Of a DNA stretch of 64,000 nt, positions 26,879 through 36,862 are shown in pieces. The notes beneath the pieces were generated by a model that was not told the DNA's origin, ran no database searches, and saw nothing but the letters and a program-made list of their open reading frames with translations. Location: assembly GCA_938743325.2 (NCBI GenBank), contig OW568899.1, positions 368,577 to 432,576 of the forward strand. Reading direction: 5' to 3'. Position numbers and translations under genes: made by a program. Source of the DNA: Pycnococcus provasolii (Eukaryota; Chlorophyta; Pseudoscourfieldiophyceae; Pseudoscourfieldiales; Pycnococcaceae). Positions within the stretch are counted from its first letter, which is position 1. Every line of letters starts with the position of its first letter.

Positions 26879-28537
26879 ATGTCCTCCTCTGCTAGTATGG
26901 ATAGTAGTAGCAAACAAACCATGTCGCCAGCCTTGCAGTCGTCATTCGACAAGCTTGTAGACGACGACAAGCTTGTAGACGTCCCTAGCAGAAGCCTACG
27001 CTCGTACCTGATATCATCAGACGTACACGACGACGATGAGAAAACAAGATGCGCATCCGCGAATCTGAAAAAAGCGCAAATGCTCGCGGAAGTCGCGAAC
27101 ACGACGCTGAAGTGTGCAAACACGGGAGACTTAGCAGAGAGGGCTGCGCGACAGGCGAGCGAGCTCGACGCACAAACCACGCCGAAAAAGCCGCTCCACG
27201 GCGTGCCAGTGTCCATCAAGGAATCCTTTGCCGTAACGGGACAAAGGAGTCCGTTGGGTCTTCGCGAGCTGAACGAAGCTACGGCGCCAGTTGCGCTCGA
27301 AGATGCCGCCATATTCACACTGCTGCGTGCGGCGGGCGCCGTACCATTCGCACGTACGAGCGTGCCTCCTCTGCTCAACTCCACGGAAACGAACAACCCA
27401 ATCACGGGCAGATGTCTCAACCCACACTGCCACGCACTCACGCCAGGAGGGTCGTCGGGAGGGGAAGCGTGCCTGGTAGCCTCCGGGGCATCCCCGTTCG
27501 GTGTCGGAACGGACTTTGGAGGAAGCGTGCGCGTGCCCGCGCACTTCTGCGGCGTCTCTGCCATCATGGTCGACACGGAAAGGCGCTGGCGCAAGTGGCG
27601 ACGAGGGTGCGGTGGAGTGCACGGCGCACTGGAGATGATTGACCGCGCGGAACCTTACACAAGCTTAGGCTTTTTCGCGCACACGGCTGTTGATTTGCGG
27701 CTTGGTGTGAAGGCGCTGATGGAAGCGGCGACGGCGTTGGACGATGACGACGGCAGCGGTACTAGTGGTATGCAGTGGACGCCGGCAGACATCAAGAGAG
27801 TTGGAGTCGTGATCCCTTTCGACTACGACGGCTCGCCTCGCGAGTTTGACGGCGTCGAGGTTGCGCCGCCGTGCCGCGAGGCGATGCAAGCGGCTGTGGC
27901 AAGCCTAGAGAAGGCTGGCATCGAGGTGACGAGCTACAAGCCTCCCCCCGGCTTGGTCGCGGCGACGATTCAGGTCAGTGCCGGCGTGGGAGAGCTAGCG
28001 CCAGGCAAACGTCGCACGCCTCGATGGGCGAAAAAGGTGGCGGCTTGGGCAGCGGCGTGGTTCACACGACGTGGTGCGGAGCTCCTGCGTGCGTCGTCGG
28101 AATGCCAGGAGCCGCAGGACGGTGGGTGGGTCGCGCACGAGCACATTGCTGCTCTCAGGGAGCAAATGGCACAGAGCTGGCGCGAGCAGGGCATCGACGC
28201 GTTGCTCGCGCCTGCTTTCCCCATCCCGGCGCACGCACACGGCAGGTCCGAGGATGCATTTCTCGGCCTCGGCGTGACCGGTGTGTGGAATGCCCTGGGG
28301 GCGGTGGCGGGTGTCGCGCGCAGCGGCGTGCGTGTGAGCGCGCGTAGTTGTCGGTGGTTTCCGCGCGAGTCGCGCGACCTGCTGGTTGCGCGTCTCGTGA
28401 AGCTGTACCACGAGACACTGGGACTGCTTCGCGAGACGGGCTGTGAGCTTCCCGTGGGCGTGCAGGTTGTGGGCGGGAGCGAGGAGGCGGTGCTCGCGGT
28501 GATGGAGCTCGTCGAGGCAAACCAAAGGGTTGAGTAA
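26879..28537 (+). CDS. Amidase-signature hydrolase, FAAH-like
   Basis: 552 residues. The amidase signature Ser-Ser-Lys triad is present: Lys114 in PVSIKES, Ser192 in GGSSGGEA and Ser216 in GTDFGGSVRVPA. The spacing (78 and 24 residues) matches fatty acid amide hydrolases (75 and 24). These enzymes cleave N-acylethanolamines and other lipid amides. The N-terminus is hydrophilic, with no clear membrane helix. The C-terminal part ends in ELPVGVQVVGGSEEAVLAVM, as in the family. The start is the first ATG; a second in-frame ATG lies at residue 7. Substrate specificity cannot be read from sequence. Confidence 0.88.
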   Translation: MSSSASMDSSSKQTMSPALQSSFDKLVDDDKLVDVPSRSLRSYLISSDVHDDDEKTRCASANLKKAQMLAEVANTTLKCANTGDLAERAARQASELDAQTTPKKPLHGVPVSIKESFAVTGQRSPLGLRELNEATAPVALEDAAIFTLLRAAGAVPFARTSVPPLLNSTETNNPITGRCLNPHCHALTPGGSSGGEACLVASGASPFGVGTDFGGSVRVPAHFCGVSAIMVDTERRWRKWRRGCGGVHGALEMIDRAEPYTSLGFFAHTAVDLRLGVKALMEAATALDDDDGSGTSGMQWTPADIKRVGVVIPFDYDGSPREFDGVEVAPPCREAMQAAVASLEKAGIEVTSYKPPPGLVAATIQVSAGVGELAPGKRRTPRWAKKVAAWAAAWFTRRGAELLRASSECQEPQDGGWVAHEHIAALREQMAQSWREQGIDALLAPAFPIPAHAHGRSEDAFLGLGVTGVWNALGAVAGVARSGVRVSARSCRWFPRESRDLLVARLVKLYHETLGLLRETGCELPVGVQVVGGSEEAVLAVMELVEANQRVE

Positions 28538-28644
28538 AAACTAAAACTAAAATCTTCCCCCGACCGCTCGTTGAGTTCGGGGAGGGGAGGGAGATATCTC
28601 CCTCCCCCAACACTACCCTTCACGCCAAACCAAACAAGGCTTCC

Positions 28645-29099
28645 ATGGCGCCGGTGAAGAAGACGCGAATACAGCCTCAGCCTCGTCTCGTGGTCGTGGC
28701 GGGTGGGCGCACTCGTCGAATAGTAGTCACAAATCCTCCTGCACGGTTACGGTTAGGTTCCTGTCGTGCTGCTGCCTCCGAGTCGAGTAGTAGCAGTACA
28801 GGTGGTGGTGGTGGTGGTGACTCGGACACGGGTGATGGCACTTCCGACGGGGGTGGATCAACAAGGGCTTCCGCAGCCCTACGCGCAGCAGCTGCGTACC
28901 GCGCGAAAAAGCAGCAGCAGCAGGCGTCGTCGTCGACGACGACGACAAAGGTAACGGCAACAGCCACAACAGAGCCACCAGAAACGAAACAAGAAGCGAC
29001 CACAAGAAGACGGTCGACAGGACTACCCGTCAGTCTTGGTGGTGCCCCGCCACCTGAGGACGACGGCGACGACAACGACGACGGCTCATCTTCCCCATT

Positions 29100-29131
<32 letters not shown>

Positions 29132-29931
29132 CCGCATCAGAAATCGCCAACCGCGTTGCAAAGGACACGCGAGAAACGAAGGAGCTTGGGTACAAGGTGG
29201 AGAGCGTGACAATCGAAAGCATAGACAAGGATTACAAGCCCAAAGTGAGCACGTGGGGCGTGTTCGAGCGACCTGCGGATATCTCCAAGACGTTCGGCGG
29301 CGGTCGTACCATCCGACCTGGACAGGCGCTGGAGTCGGACGAAGACAAGGCTGCACGCGAGAAGAAGTTTAAGGAGCAACTGGCAAAGTTCCGCGAGAAT
29401 GCCGGCTTGGTGGTTGACGACGAGCAGATTGCCGCGTACGACGAGGCTTTCTCGGAGGGCGACTTGTACATGGATCGCGGCGAGCTCGAAAAGGCGGAGA
29501 ACAAGTACTTCGAGGCTAGCGAGTGCATGCCGTATCGCAGCAAAAAAGCAGGCGAGGCTCTTCTTCGCATGGCACTGGCGATGGACTCTCAAGGCGAAAG
29601 TCGGCAGGCTGAGGCGCAAAGCCTTTACAACAGGTTGAGAACTCACCCGAACGCGAGCGTGTCGAAGGGTGCGCGCCGCATGACGGAGGGATTTGATGCC
29701 ATGACGTTTTTGAAAGCTGACAAGATTGTGTACGACGCGAAGCACGAGACGTACTGGAAGGACTACGTGCTGCCGAGCGTGGTGAAGGACGACGCTTGGT
29801 TCGACCCTGACAAGCAAGGACTTCTCGAGGAGGACGAGGAGGACGAGGTGAGCAAGTACCTCGCGCTCGCGGTCTTGCTCGCACCGCTGACGTTCATCGC
29901 GGTGCTCGCGGCGCAGAGAGTCTCTTCTTAA
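28645..29931 (+). CDS. Plastid TPR-like tail-anchored protein
   Basis: 428 residues. The N-terminus (about 1-50) is basic and Ser/Val/Arg-rich with no acidic residues before ASESS, suggesting a plastid transit peptide. A low-complexity linker with Gln, Thr and Ser runs follows. From about 255 comes a TPR-like helical region (AYDEAFSEGDLYMDRGELEK, then KAGEALLRMALAMDSQGE and SLYNRLRTHP). The protein ends with a membrane helix, YLALAVLLAPLTFIAVLAA, and a short tail. The architecture resembles uncharacterised plant chloroplast TPR-like proteins; thylakoid or envelope anchoring is inferred. TGTAA lies 14 bases after the stop. Confidence 0.65.
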
Positions 29932-30887
29932 GCTAACTAAGGCTTGTAACTATCATACATACTATTCGTTAATGTGACTTGATGTTCGTGGGGCAAGTTC
30001 GGGGTGTTCGGTGTGACTGTGTGAGCCGTTGGAACCAAAACCCCCAACACGAGCAAAAACAACAAGGCTGTCTTTGGTTTCAGGGTTTCCTTTGCGTCGT
30101 CATGTTCATGGGGAGACTGGTACCCGGTAGTGATCTTCTGAAACCTTCTCCAAACCTTGCCAAAAAACTGCGTGTACCTTTACAGCATGTAGATGGCCGA
30201 CAATATGCAGGAAGATACACATACAGGCAGCCGTTGCGGGACTTGCTGCTACGATAAGAAAGGCGAATAAATTCTGGTGGTCCCGTGCGGCGGATGTGCC
30301 GTGCCAAACGCCAAACGTCGGTCGACCTTGTCACAAGCCGAATAAGTTCGCCGGATATGAATAGGAAAGAGGCGAAGAGGAACAGGACGAGGGGAAGGGA
30401 GGGGGAGCCCCCCTTGTACCTGTAGGAGGAGGAGGCGAGGCGAAAAGAAGTCGGCCAGAAAAAGAGGATAAAAAGAAACAGGCAAAAGCAAAAAGCGCAC
30501 AGGGTGACAGGGTGACAGGGGATCCTCACTCGACCCTCCTCGAGGGATTCGTAGATGGAGAACCCCTTCCCCATCCCCTTCCCTCCCACCCCAATGCCAC
30601 CCTGACACACACTTGGGATATTTATCCGGAGGAAAAAAAAGGACCAAATGGGCACCCCTTTCCGAGCGTACTTTTTCGCAGATATACAGCTGAGACCGCG
30701 TTTGCTCTACTTTTTATGCTTTGGTGCTTTTGGATCCTCTCCCTGTACTCGCCCTGGAGAAGGGGGGGGCGGGGGACCTTTGTTCGGCCCTGGGAAGAGG
30801 GGAGGCTGGGTGTAGTAGCGTCGTTCTGCTTCTACTGTGGCACACCCCTTTATCGTTCTGGGTGGGCTCATTCTCTCTCCGTTGCCA
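29932..30887. other. Intergenic, no convincing gene
   Basis: About 950 bases. It has a purine-rich segment, GGGTGACAGGGTGACAGGGG (about 30505-30520) and a GGGGGGGGCGGGGG tract near 30764. Overlapping ORFs on both strands lack domains. Confidence 0.55.
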
Positions 30888-32228
30888 ATGTCCTCGAGGA
30901 AACCCCTCTCCAAGGACGCTCGCACTCTCGCACCTATGCATGTTAGTGGTGACGGTTATCTGGGCGCGTCCGTGGATGGTGCTGGAAACCAGAGGTTCCT
31001 GGATTCGGGGAAAATGGACCCCAACGCTGTTCCTGTACCCGCGGCGTGGCCCGCGCTGCCGTTCCCGTTCGGTGCGGCAGCTGCGGCGCCCTCGGCAACA
31101 CCCTACGTCAACAGCCACACGCTGCTCGCCGCATACCTCGCGGGACTTTCAGGACAGCCCAACCCGAGGGCGCCAAACATGTGGGAAACGACAAACACGC
31201 TAACGACATCCATGGCAACCACCACGAAGGCGAACACGGCATCCATGGCAACGGCGGCGTACACCGCAACGACGTCGTCGCCAGCCGCCAAGCGAGCACG
31301 ACGGGACTCGACGATATCCTCGGACGAACTCGACAAAAACGAAAGCAAAAGGCAGCTACAACCTGCGACAGCTAAATTAGGTGCCGCCGCTGGTCCTGCG
31401 GCACCCACCGCCCCGAATGCTCAGCTGCCCGACGACTCCGTCGACACGGCAGCCACGACGAAGAAAAACCAAAAGGCAAACATGGACGTTGACGACGAAG
31501 GTGCAGGAACGTCAGCAGCGCGCACGGAGGGCGCAACGTTCCCAGGAGCTCGCAAGCTCACGATAAGCATGCTTGGAGAAGGCGTACACGGCGAGATGAA
31601 ACGTACTATCCAAAGCCAAGTCAAGCGCTTCCACGAGCAGGTGACTATGCTGCACTGTCTTCACGCGAGGCAGAGGCAGCTTCGCCTTCCCGGAGGACGC
31701 GCTGCAGGGGCGGCTCCCGCTGCAGACTCTTCGCAGCAAGCACCAAGCCAGGCAGCGACTATGCCTGCTGGAAATGCCGCCGCTGCGTTCGACCCCATCA
31801 TGCAGTGGTTTCGCATGCACTACCCTGCTCAGGCTGCGACGGGTGGCAGTGCGAGTGCCGGCGGGGACGCAGACCGCGAGAAGCTGAGGTCGGCGGCAGC
31901 TGCCGTGGCTGCCCCCGCAAACATCGCTGTTCCGGGTGCGGATGCGGCAGCAACAGCTCCGAAGTGGTGGTGGCAGGCTGACGCGAGTGCGGCACTTGGC
32001 GTTCCGCTGCCTCATGGCCTTGCGGATCCCCAGGTGGCGACGCACAAGGGTGGAGGCGGCGGCGGCGGCGGCGGCGGTGGTGGTGGAGACGAAGGCGGAG
32101 GCGGAGGCAAGGCGACCGCGTCCACGCATGGCGGTCCCGCGCTTTCGGCGTTGAGCACGCCAGCGAATCCTAAGCCTCGCAAGGCGACGTCGGAAGCTAT
32201 GGAGGGCATTTTGCGCTCATGCTGGTGA
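30888..32228 (+). CDS. Low-complexity, probably nuclear protein of unknown family
   Basis: 446 residues. It is rich in Ala, Thr, Pro and Gly, with a basic SPAAKRARRDS patch (likely nuclear signal) and a glycine run near the end. The least biased segment, TISMLGEGVHGEMKRTIQS followed by FHEQVTMLHCLHARQRQLRL, is helical and faintly recalls the Q-x-x-x-L-H-x-L-x-x-x-Q motif at the C-terminus of ELF3-type circadian proteins; that resemblance is too short to call. A WWWQ motif occurs near 375. The start at 30888 follows a GTTGCCA context; an upstream in-frame ATG at 30837 is possible. Confidence 0.5.
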   Translation: MSSRKPLSKDARTLAPMHVSGDGYLGASVDGAGNQRFLDSGKMDPNAVPVPAAWPALPFPFGAAAAAPSATPYVNSHTLLAAYLAGLSGQPNPRAPNMWETTNTLTTSMATTTKANTASMATAAYTATTSSPAAKRARRDSTISSDELDKNESKRQLQPATAKLGAAAGPAAPTAPNAQLPDDSVDTAATTKKNQKANMDVDDEGAGTSAARTEGATFPGARKLTISMLGEGVHGEMKRTIQSQVKRFHEQVTMLHCLHARQRQLRLPGGRAAGAAPAADSSQQAPSQAATMPAGNAAAAFDPIMQWFRMHYPAQAATGGSASAGGDADREKLRSAAAAVAAPANIAVPGADAAATAPKWWWQADASAALGVPLPHGLADPQVATHKGGGGGGGGGGGGGDEGGGGGKATASTHGGPALSALSTPANPKPRKATSEAMEGILRSCW

Positions 32229-32876
32229 TGAGCGGAGAATTCTTGGGTTGGGTGATATGAGCGTTTGTCAAAAGTTTGAAATGAGAATGAGTTTGAGAAA
32301 AAATAAATGACCTTAATTGGTCTTTATTGTTAGACAACACAGGGGATCCTTGTTTTGGTGATTTGGTCGTTAAGGGAAGAGGTCACCCTCTATCACGCGC
32401 GACACTGCTCAGCCGAATCTCGTCAGCAGAGTAGAGTGTTCAGCCAAAGCACCGGGTGGTCCCGTTTTTGTTTTTGTTTTTTGTGCATCTAAGGTAGATA
32501 CTTTTCGGCTGGTATATCCAATCCGTCTGCAACTTTCTTTTCGCTGACGGCTTTCGACGAGACTGGGAAGTGCTTACTTTATTATCGCTCGGGATCCGTC
32601 GTTGTACTTTGTTAGGGGATGAGTAGGGCGGAGGGAGGTTTGCTTTGACCATCTGCCAATGCACGCTTTGGGTGGGTGGTAGAAGGGGAAGTTGAAATGC
32701 CTCCCCGCCCGTTGCTCTCCCACAATCTCCCCTCCCCTCCCCTCCCCTCGTGGTCATTGGTCAACGAACCGCAGGCGGGATTCCGGGTCCACACCCCACT
32801 GTGGGTCTCGCCCTCGCTTTGCCGCGCCCTAGTATTCACTCCCGCTCTCTACGTGTCTGTGGCGTTCGTCTCCACA
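32229..32876. other. Intergenic
   Basis: About 650 bases, AT-richer after the previous stop (AATAAA near 32300), then a CTCCCCTCCC-type pyrimidine tract (about 32725-32750) in the leader of the next gene. No gene is seen. Confidence 0.6.
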
Positions 32877-33999
32877 ATGGCCTCCCCCGCAGAGCTGCAG
32901 CAGACCATCATAGCGTTCGTCAAGAAGGGCCTGTACGCCGACGCACTCGCGCGAACGAACGAACGTACGTGGCCGTAGCCGTGGCCGTGGCCGTGTCAGC
33001 ATTTTGTCGCCCAGGCCAGGCCAGCACGCTTGCCTTGTGTGGTGCGGTGTCAGCGTTTGCTTGTTTGCTTGTTCGGAGGTTGCGAATGGTTTCTGCATAC
33101 GCGCTTTGCGTTGTTCAGGCTTGCCGATCGCGGTACGCGCGAACGTGCGGTGCTGTGATGAAAATCCGTACGAACGTTTGCTCACAGACTTCCAATACGA
33201 ACACACACACCATGAAACAACGCACGCCGTTTCTGCTCTTTTGCCTTGAACAGTGCTTCGCCTTGAGCCTTCCAATGCACTCGCACACGAACTCAAGCCA
33301 GTGCTGGAGGAGAAGATCGCACTTGGTACGTCTTTCTTTCTTGTGTCGTATGAGGAGAAGTCACGCACGTTCCTTGCAGCTTTGCTAACCCTCAGAATTG
33401 CGGTATCCTGCCACACACACATACACACACACACATAATCATCATTCTTTTCTAACATCCTTTGCTGCACTGGGACAGACCTTGAAAGTGAGAGCGAGTC
33501 CGACGACGACGACGACAACAACGAGGTTGAGGGAGACGCCACGGAGAGCGGCGTTGACGAAGATGATGATGACGACGACGACGACGACGACGATGATGAA
33601 GAAGAAGAAGGAGGAGGAGGAGGAGAAGCAACAGAAAACGACTCAGACTCAGACGAATCGGACGAATCAGATTCAGACGACGAGGAAACGGCCGCGCAGT
33701 ACAAGCGTCTCGTCGAAGGTTCGACCAACTTGCAGTTTCGATCGCGCGTTGGCGGTGGCTTCAGCATAGAGCCTTCCACTTCCGAGGATGGTGGTTTGAA
33801 TGCATCCACAGCCTCCACGGCGTCGGCGTCGGAGCTCGGTGCCACGGTGACTGCGCCAGCACCGGCGCCAGCCAACACGTCGATGTCAAAGGAGGAGAGA
33901 CGGAGATTGCGTGACGAACTTGCAAGACAGGTTGCTCACCTTAAGCTCTTACAGGAGGAGGAAGAGGCGGCGAAAACGAAGACTACCGCTGCAACCTGA
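32877..33999 (+). CDS. Three-exon acidic protein, ERICH2/TPR-like N-terminus
   Basis: Exons are 32877-32964, 33254-33325 and 33479-33999, with phase-1 introns of 289 and 153 bases. Both begin GTACGT; the second has CTAAC about 25 bases before its AG. Spliced, the first 55 residues read as one helical hairpin: MASPAELQQTIIAFVKKGLY, then ADALARTNELLRLEPSNALA, then HELKPVLEEKIAL. A long Asp/Glu/Ser run (DLESESESDDDDD onward) follows, then a C-terminal helix with SKEERRRLRDELARQ. The total is 226 residues. TPR-like hairpin plus acidic tail recalls ERICH2-type proteins; the assignment is tentative. The exon model was chosen because each exon alone breaks the helix. Confidence 0.7.
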
Positions 34000-34212
34000 G
34001 TCAGTGGACTTTCTGGTGGACTCTATGCCTCAGGCGAATCTTTTTTTCTAATCCTCCCTTTTTTCTTTTTTTTTTTTGTGTGTGTGTGTGTTTAAATAAA
34101 AAACCACGGTATTCAGAAGGAGCACAACAGAGCGCGCGGTGTTTTTGGTTTGTTGGAGTACCCACCCCATCCTTCAAAGCAAAAAACGTAAAGAGGTTAT
34201 GAGTGGTGCAGT

Positions 34213-34692
34213 TTACTTCTTCTTTCCAGCAATGGGAGCCGACTTTCCCTTGCGCGTTCGCGCGTTGTTCTTCGTGTTCTGTCCACGCATAGGCAATCCC
34301 GCGATGTGGCGTCGTCCACGGTAGCATCCGATGTCCTTGAGGCGCTTGATGTCCATCGCCACCTTGCGTCGCAAGTCACCCTCCACCATGTAGCTCTCCA
34401 CCTCGTTACGGAGCGTGGTGAGTTCCTCCTCGGACAGGTCCTTCACGCGCTTGTTGTCGATGCCCGTCTCGTCGAGAATCGACGAGGCGGTGGTGGGCCC
34501 GATGCCGAAGATGTAGGTGAGAGCAACCTCCGTTCGCTTCTGGTTGGGTATTTCGACGCCGGCGACACGCGCGCACCTGATTTGCAGGTCACCGCGGCGC
34601 AGAGCGAGCTGGCGCGTGTGCACCGGCGCGACCGTTGCCCCCACGCGCGCGTTGTTTGCGCGCAGTCCGCTGAACCGTGCGAAGTTGGCCAT
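34213..34692 (-). CDS. RPS13: Plastid ribosomal protein S13 (nuclear-encoded)
   Basis: 159 residues. A basic N-terminal extension of about 45 residues ([18 protein letters not shown] onward, no acidic residues for 30 positions) is a likely plastid transit peptide, ending near IRCARVAG. The mature part is bacterial-type uS13: [54 protein letters not shown] and the tail [17 protein letters not shown]. uS13 forms the head of the small subunit at the P site and subunit bridge. Red-lineage plastids keep rps13 in the plastid genome; green lineages have it in the nucleus. The start at 34692 is chosen for the transit peptide; 34734 is an alternative. Confidence 0.95.
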   Translation of the reverse strand: MANFARFSGLRANNARVGATVAPVHTRQLALRRGDLQIRCARVAGVEIPNQKRTEVALTYIFGIGPTTASSILDETGIDNKRVKDLSEEELTTLRNEVESYMVEGDLRRKVAMDIKRLKDIGCYRGRRHIAGLPMRGQNTKNNARTRKGKSAPIAGKKK

Positions 34693-35348
34693 GGTGCGGT
34701 GCGTGCAGTAGTGGTCGTAGTGTTGGGACGACAACCGAGCGCCGGCGGGGAGGGGGAGGGGGAGGGGGTGTGGTGTTGTGTGGCTTTGAGGGGAGGGCGA
34801 AGGGAGAGGAGAGGAGGGTTATCCACACAGGGGGGGGGGGGGAGGGGACCCCGGTTCGAACTCACTCCAAGGGAACAAAAGGAGTATCCCCTCCCTCCTC
34901 CCCTGTGTAATTTTTAATTTCGGGGTTGGGTGTTCTGTCCGGCTGTCCCCCTCCAAGGTCAAAAACCCGAACAACTCGTCAAAGGAGTTTGGTGATTTTC
35001 CTGTGGCATCTGTTGTTTCCTTGGACCCGTCAGGTACACAGATTTGCAAATCGTAACCGTCTCTCTCTCTCTCTCGGGTTCCCTCGGACGGAGACGAACG
35101 TCCTGGGAGCCCTCCCCGACCGCTTCCTCTCTGCTTCTCGGTCCCAGCTCTCCAAGAGAAGTCCAAGAAGACCACACGCGTCTCCCATTCTAGCACTTTC
35201 CTCTCCTCTCCCCTTCTTTGGTGTCCGTGCGTGTGTGTGTTTTTCTTTTTGGTTGACATTCTTCTATGCTCATCGTTGAATAGGCGCCTTGAATAATAGT
35301 TTTTGCTCGTTGTGCTCATTTTATTTAGTGCTCTATCTTTTTACTGCA
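34693..35348. other. Divergent intergenic region with G-tract
   Basis: Between plastid S13 (minus) and the Ycf21-like gene (plus). It contains GGGGGAGGGG repeats, a 13-G tract at 34830-34842, a CTCTCTCT run near 35065 and a GTGTGTGT run near 35230. No gene is seen. Confidence 0.65.
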
Positions 35349-36398
35349 ATGGCGGCAATGCCTGCACAGCTGTGTCGGCGATCTCCTACACCAAAAATAC
35401 ACATGACGACGACGCGGCGCAACATTACGACGCAATGCAAGGCGCAGAAGAGGAGGGCGACGGTCAACAGCAGTAATGGCAAACCGCAGAACGGAGAGTC
35501 TTTGACAAATGGGGCAAGCAAGAGCACGAGCAAGACGAAACAAACAAACAGAACGAACGAGTCTGCTACGCCCGCCGCCGCCACCGCCGCACAAACCACC
35601 ACCACTTCGACTTCGGTGGATGACGACGACGACGACAACAACAACAACAACAACAGCAGCAGCAGCAGCAGCAGCAACAACCTTCTCATCAACCGGCTTG
35701 GGGACACCAAAGCAGCAAGCGGCTCGTACGACTGGACAGACGCGCGCCGCGAGTCGTCGAAAAAGTACACGCTGAAGCCTTCCACAATAAACACCACCGA
35801 CACAACCACAAAACAATGGTACGGCGTCGACGCGCTCTGGCAGAGTTCCGAACGCCTTCTCATGGCGCGCGGCGACGTCACGCGATCGCTTCTGTCTCCC
35901 GCATGGCGCATGATGCTTCTGAGCGACGGAAGCGTCACACGGCACCTGCAGCTGCTCACAGACATGAAGACGGAGGCGGACTGCTTCGAGATGAAGCACA
36001 TCGGCGACGAGGACACGTTCCCTGCGCTGCCAGCGGCCGTCGCGGCTGTGCCAGGCCCACGCCTGCAGCGCCAGGTTTGGTTGAACGACCAGGTGGGAAC
36101 GCCTCTCGTGTACGCGTGCAGCTGGTGGAATGCCGAGACTGTGGACTCGTATTTGGCGAACAGCAGTTTACCCATCTGGGTGAGTCTGCAGAAGAAGGGT
36201 GTTGATATCCACCGTCAGATTGAGTCGCTTGAGTTTGGCAACTGCGCCGAGCTCGAGGCTGGGTTTGGCCACGCGGGGCCGTTCTGGGCCCGCCACTACA
36301 CGTTCTACCACGACGGCGAGCCGTTGACGGTGATCTACGAGGTGTTTTCGCCCGAGCTAGACCGGTACCTGGGCCCGAATCTCTGCCGTGACTTGTGA
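35349..36398 (+). CDS. Ycf21-like chorismate lyase-fold protein, plastid-targeted
   Basis: 349 residues. The first 40 are basic and Thr/Arg/Gln-rich, consistent with a plastid transit peptide, followed by a long Ser/Thr/Asp/Asn spacer. Residues about 183-345 match the DUF98/Ycf21 family related to UbiC chorismate lyase: SPAWRMMLLSDGSVTRHLQL, then RQVWLND, CSWWNAETVDSYL, PIWVSLQKKGVDIHRQIES, and GPFWARHYTFYHDGEPLTVI ending EVFSPEL. Related cyanobacterial proteins make 4-hydroxybenzoate from chorismate, an early step of plastoquinone synthesis; activity here is inferred. Ycf21 is plastid-encoded in many red algae. The start at 35349 gives the transit-like N-terminus; 35289 would add hydrophobic residues. 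Confidence 0.8.
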   Translation: MAAMPAQLCRRSPTPKIHMTTTRRNITTQCKAQKRRATVNSSNGKPQNGESLTNGASKSTSKTKQTNRTNESATPAAATAAQTTTTSTSVDDDDDDNNNNNNSSSSSSSNNLLINRLGDTKAASGSYDWTDARRESSKKYTLKPSTINTTDTTTKQWYGVDALWQSSERLLMARGDVTRSLLSPAWRMMLLSDGSVTRHLQLLTDMKTEADCFEMKHIGDEDTFPALPAAVAAVPGPRLQRQVWLNDQVGTPLVYACSWWNAETVDSYLANSSLPIWVSLQKKGVDIHRQIESLEFGNCAELEAGFGHAGPFWARHYTFYHDGEPLTVIYEVFSPELDRYLGPNLCRDL

Positions 36399-36862
36399 TT
36401 ACAACACGAGCCTGCGGGCGAAGCGAAGCAACCACCACCTTGCACCACCACCACCACCTCCACCTCCTTCTCCTTCTCCTTCTCCTTCTCCTTCTCCTTC
36501 TCCTTCTCCTTCTCTTCTCTCATACACGATTGAGACTGTTGCCAACTGCCTGCTAACCTTACCTGCCAACTGAACAGAAATAAACGACTTGTTCAGTTGA
36601 ACTAATAAGGAGAGGCTGTTGAGTTTTTGCTACCATAAAAAATTACCATACATACACATAGTTGCTGTAAAGTTTAACCTACTCCCATCACCCATGTCGG
36701 AACATCCCAACCCCTAACAACCTTCGAAGCAAGGGCATATTAATCCGGATTAATATGCCCTTGTTCGAAGGTCTCTGGCGGCGAATGGGGGTTTGGAAAA
36801 AGCGAGATATTTCGCTTTTTGACTTTTTCGCTTTTTATTATTCCCCCTTGTCCTCCTTCCTC
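36399..36862. other. Intergenic with CTT-rich microsatellite and palindrome
   Basis: A CACCAC run and a CTTCTC microsatellite (about 36465-36515) sit directly after the Ycf21-like stop. AATAAA near 36580 and the perfect palindrome at 36730 follow. No gene is seen. Confidence 0.65.
36730..36763. repeat. Perfect 34-base palindrome (AAGGGCATATTAAT family)
   Basis: Two 17-base arms, CAAGGGCATATTAATCC and its exact complement, meet with no spacer. A CTTCGAAG motif lies on each side. It is 100 bases before the DUF3531 start codon. The same arm builds the inverted repeat at 11887-11949. Confidence 0.97.

Noticed and set aside
26437-27594. Minus-strand frame continuing under the amidase gene
   Set aside because: The plus strand has the complete amidase triad; the reverse frame is open only through codon bias.
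30080-30655. 191-codon minus-strand frame
   Set aside because: No domain, biased low-complexity composition, overlapping frames equally open.
34850-34870. GGTTCGAACTC resembling a tRNA B box
   Set aside because: No A box, acceptor stem or clover-leaf is found in the surrounding G-rich DNA.
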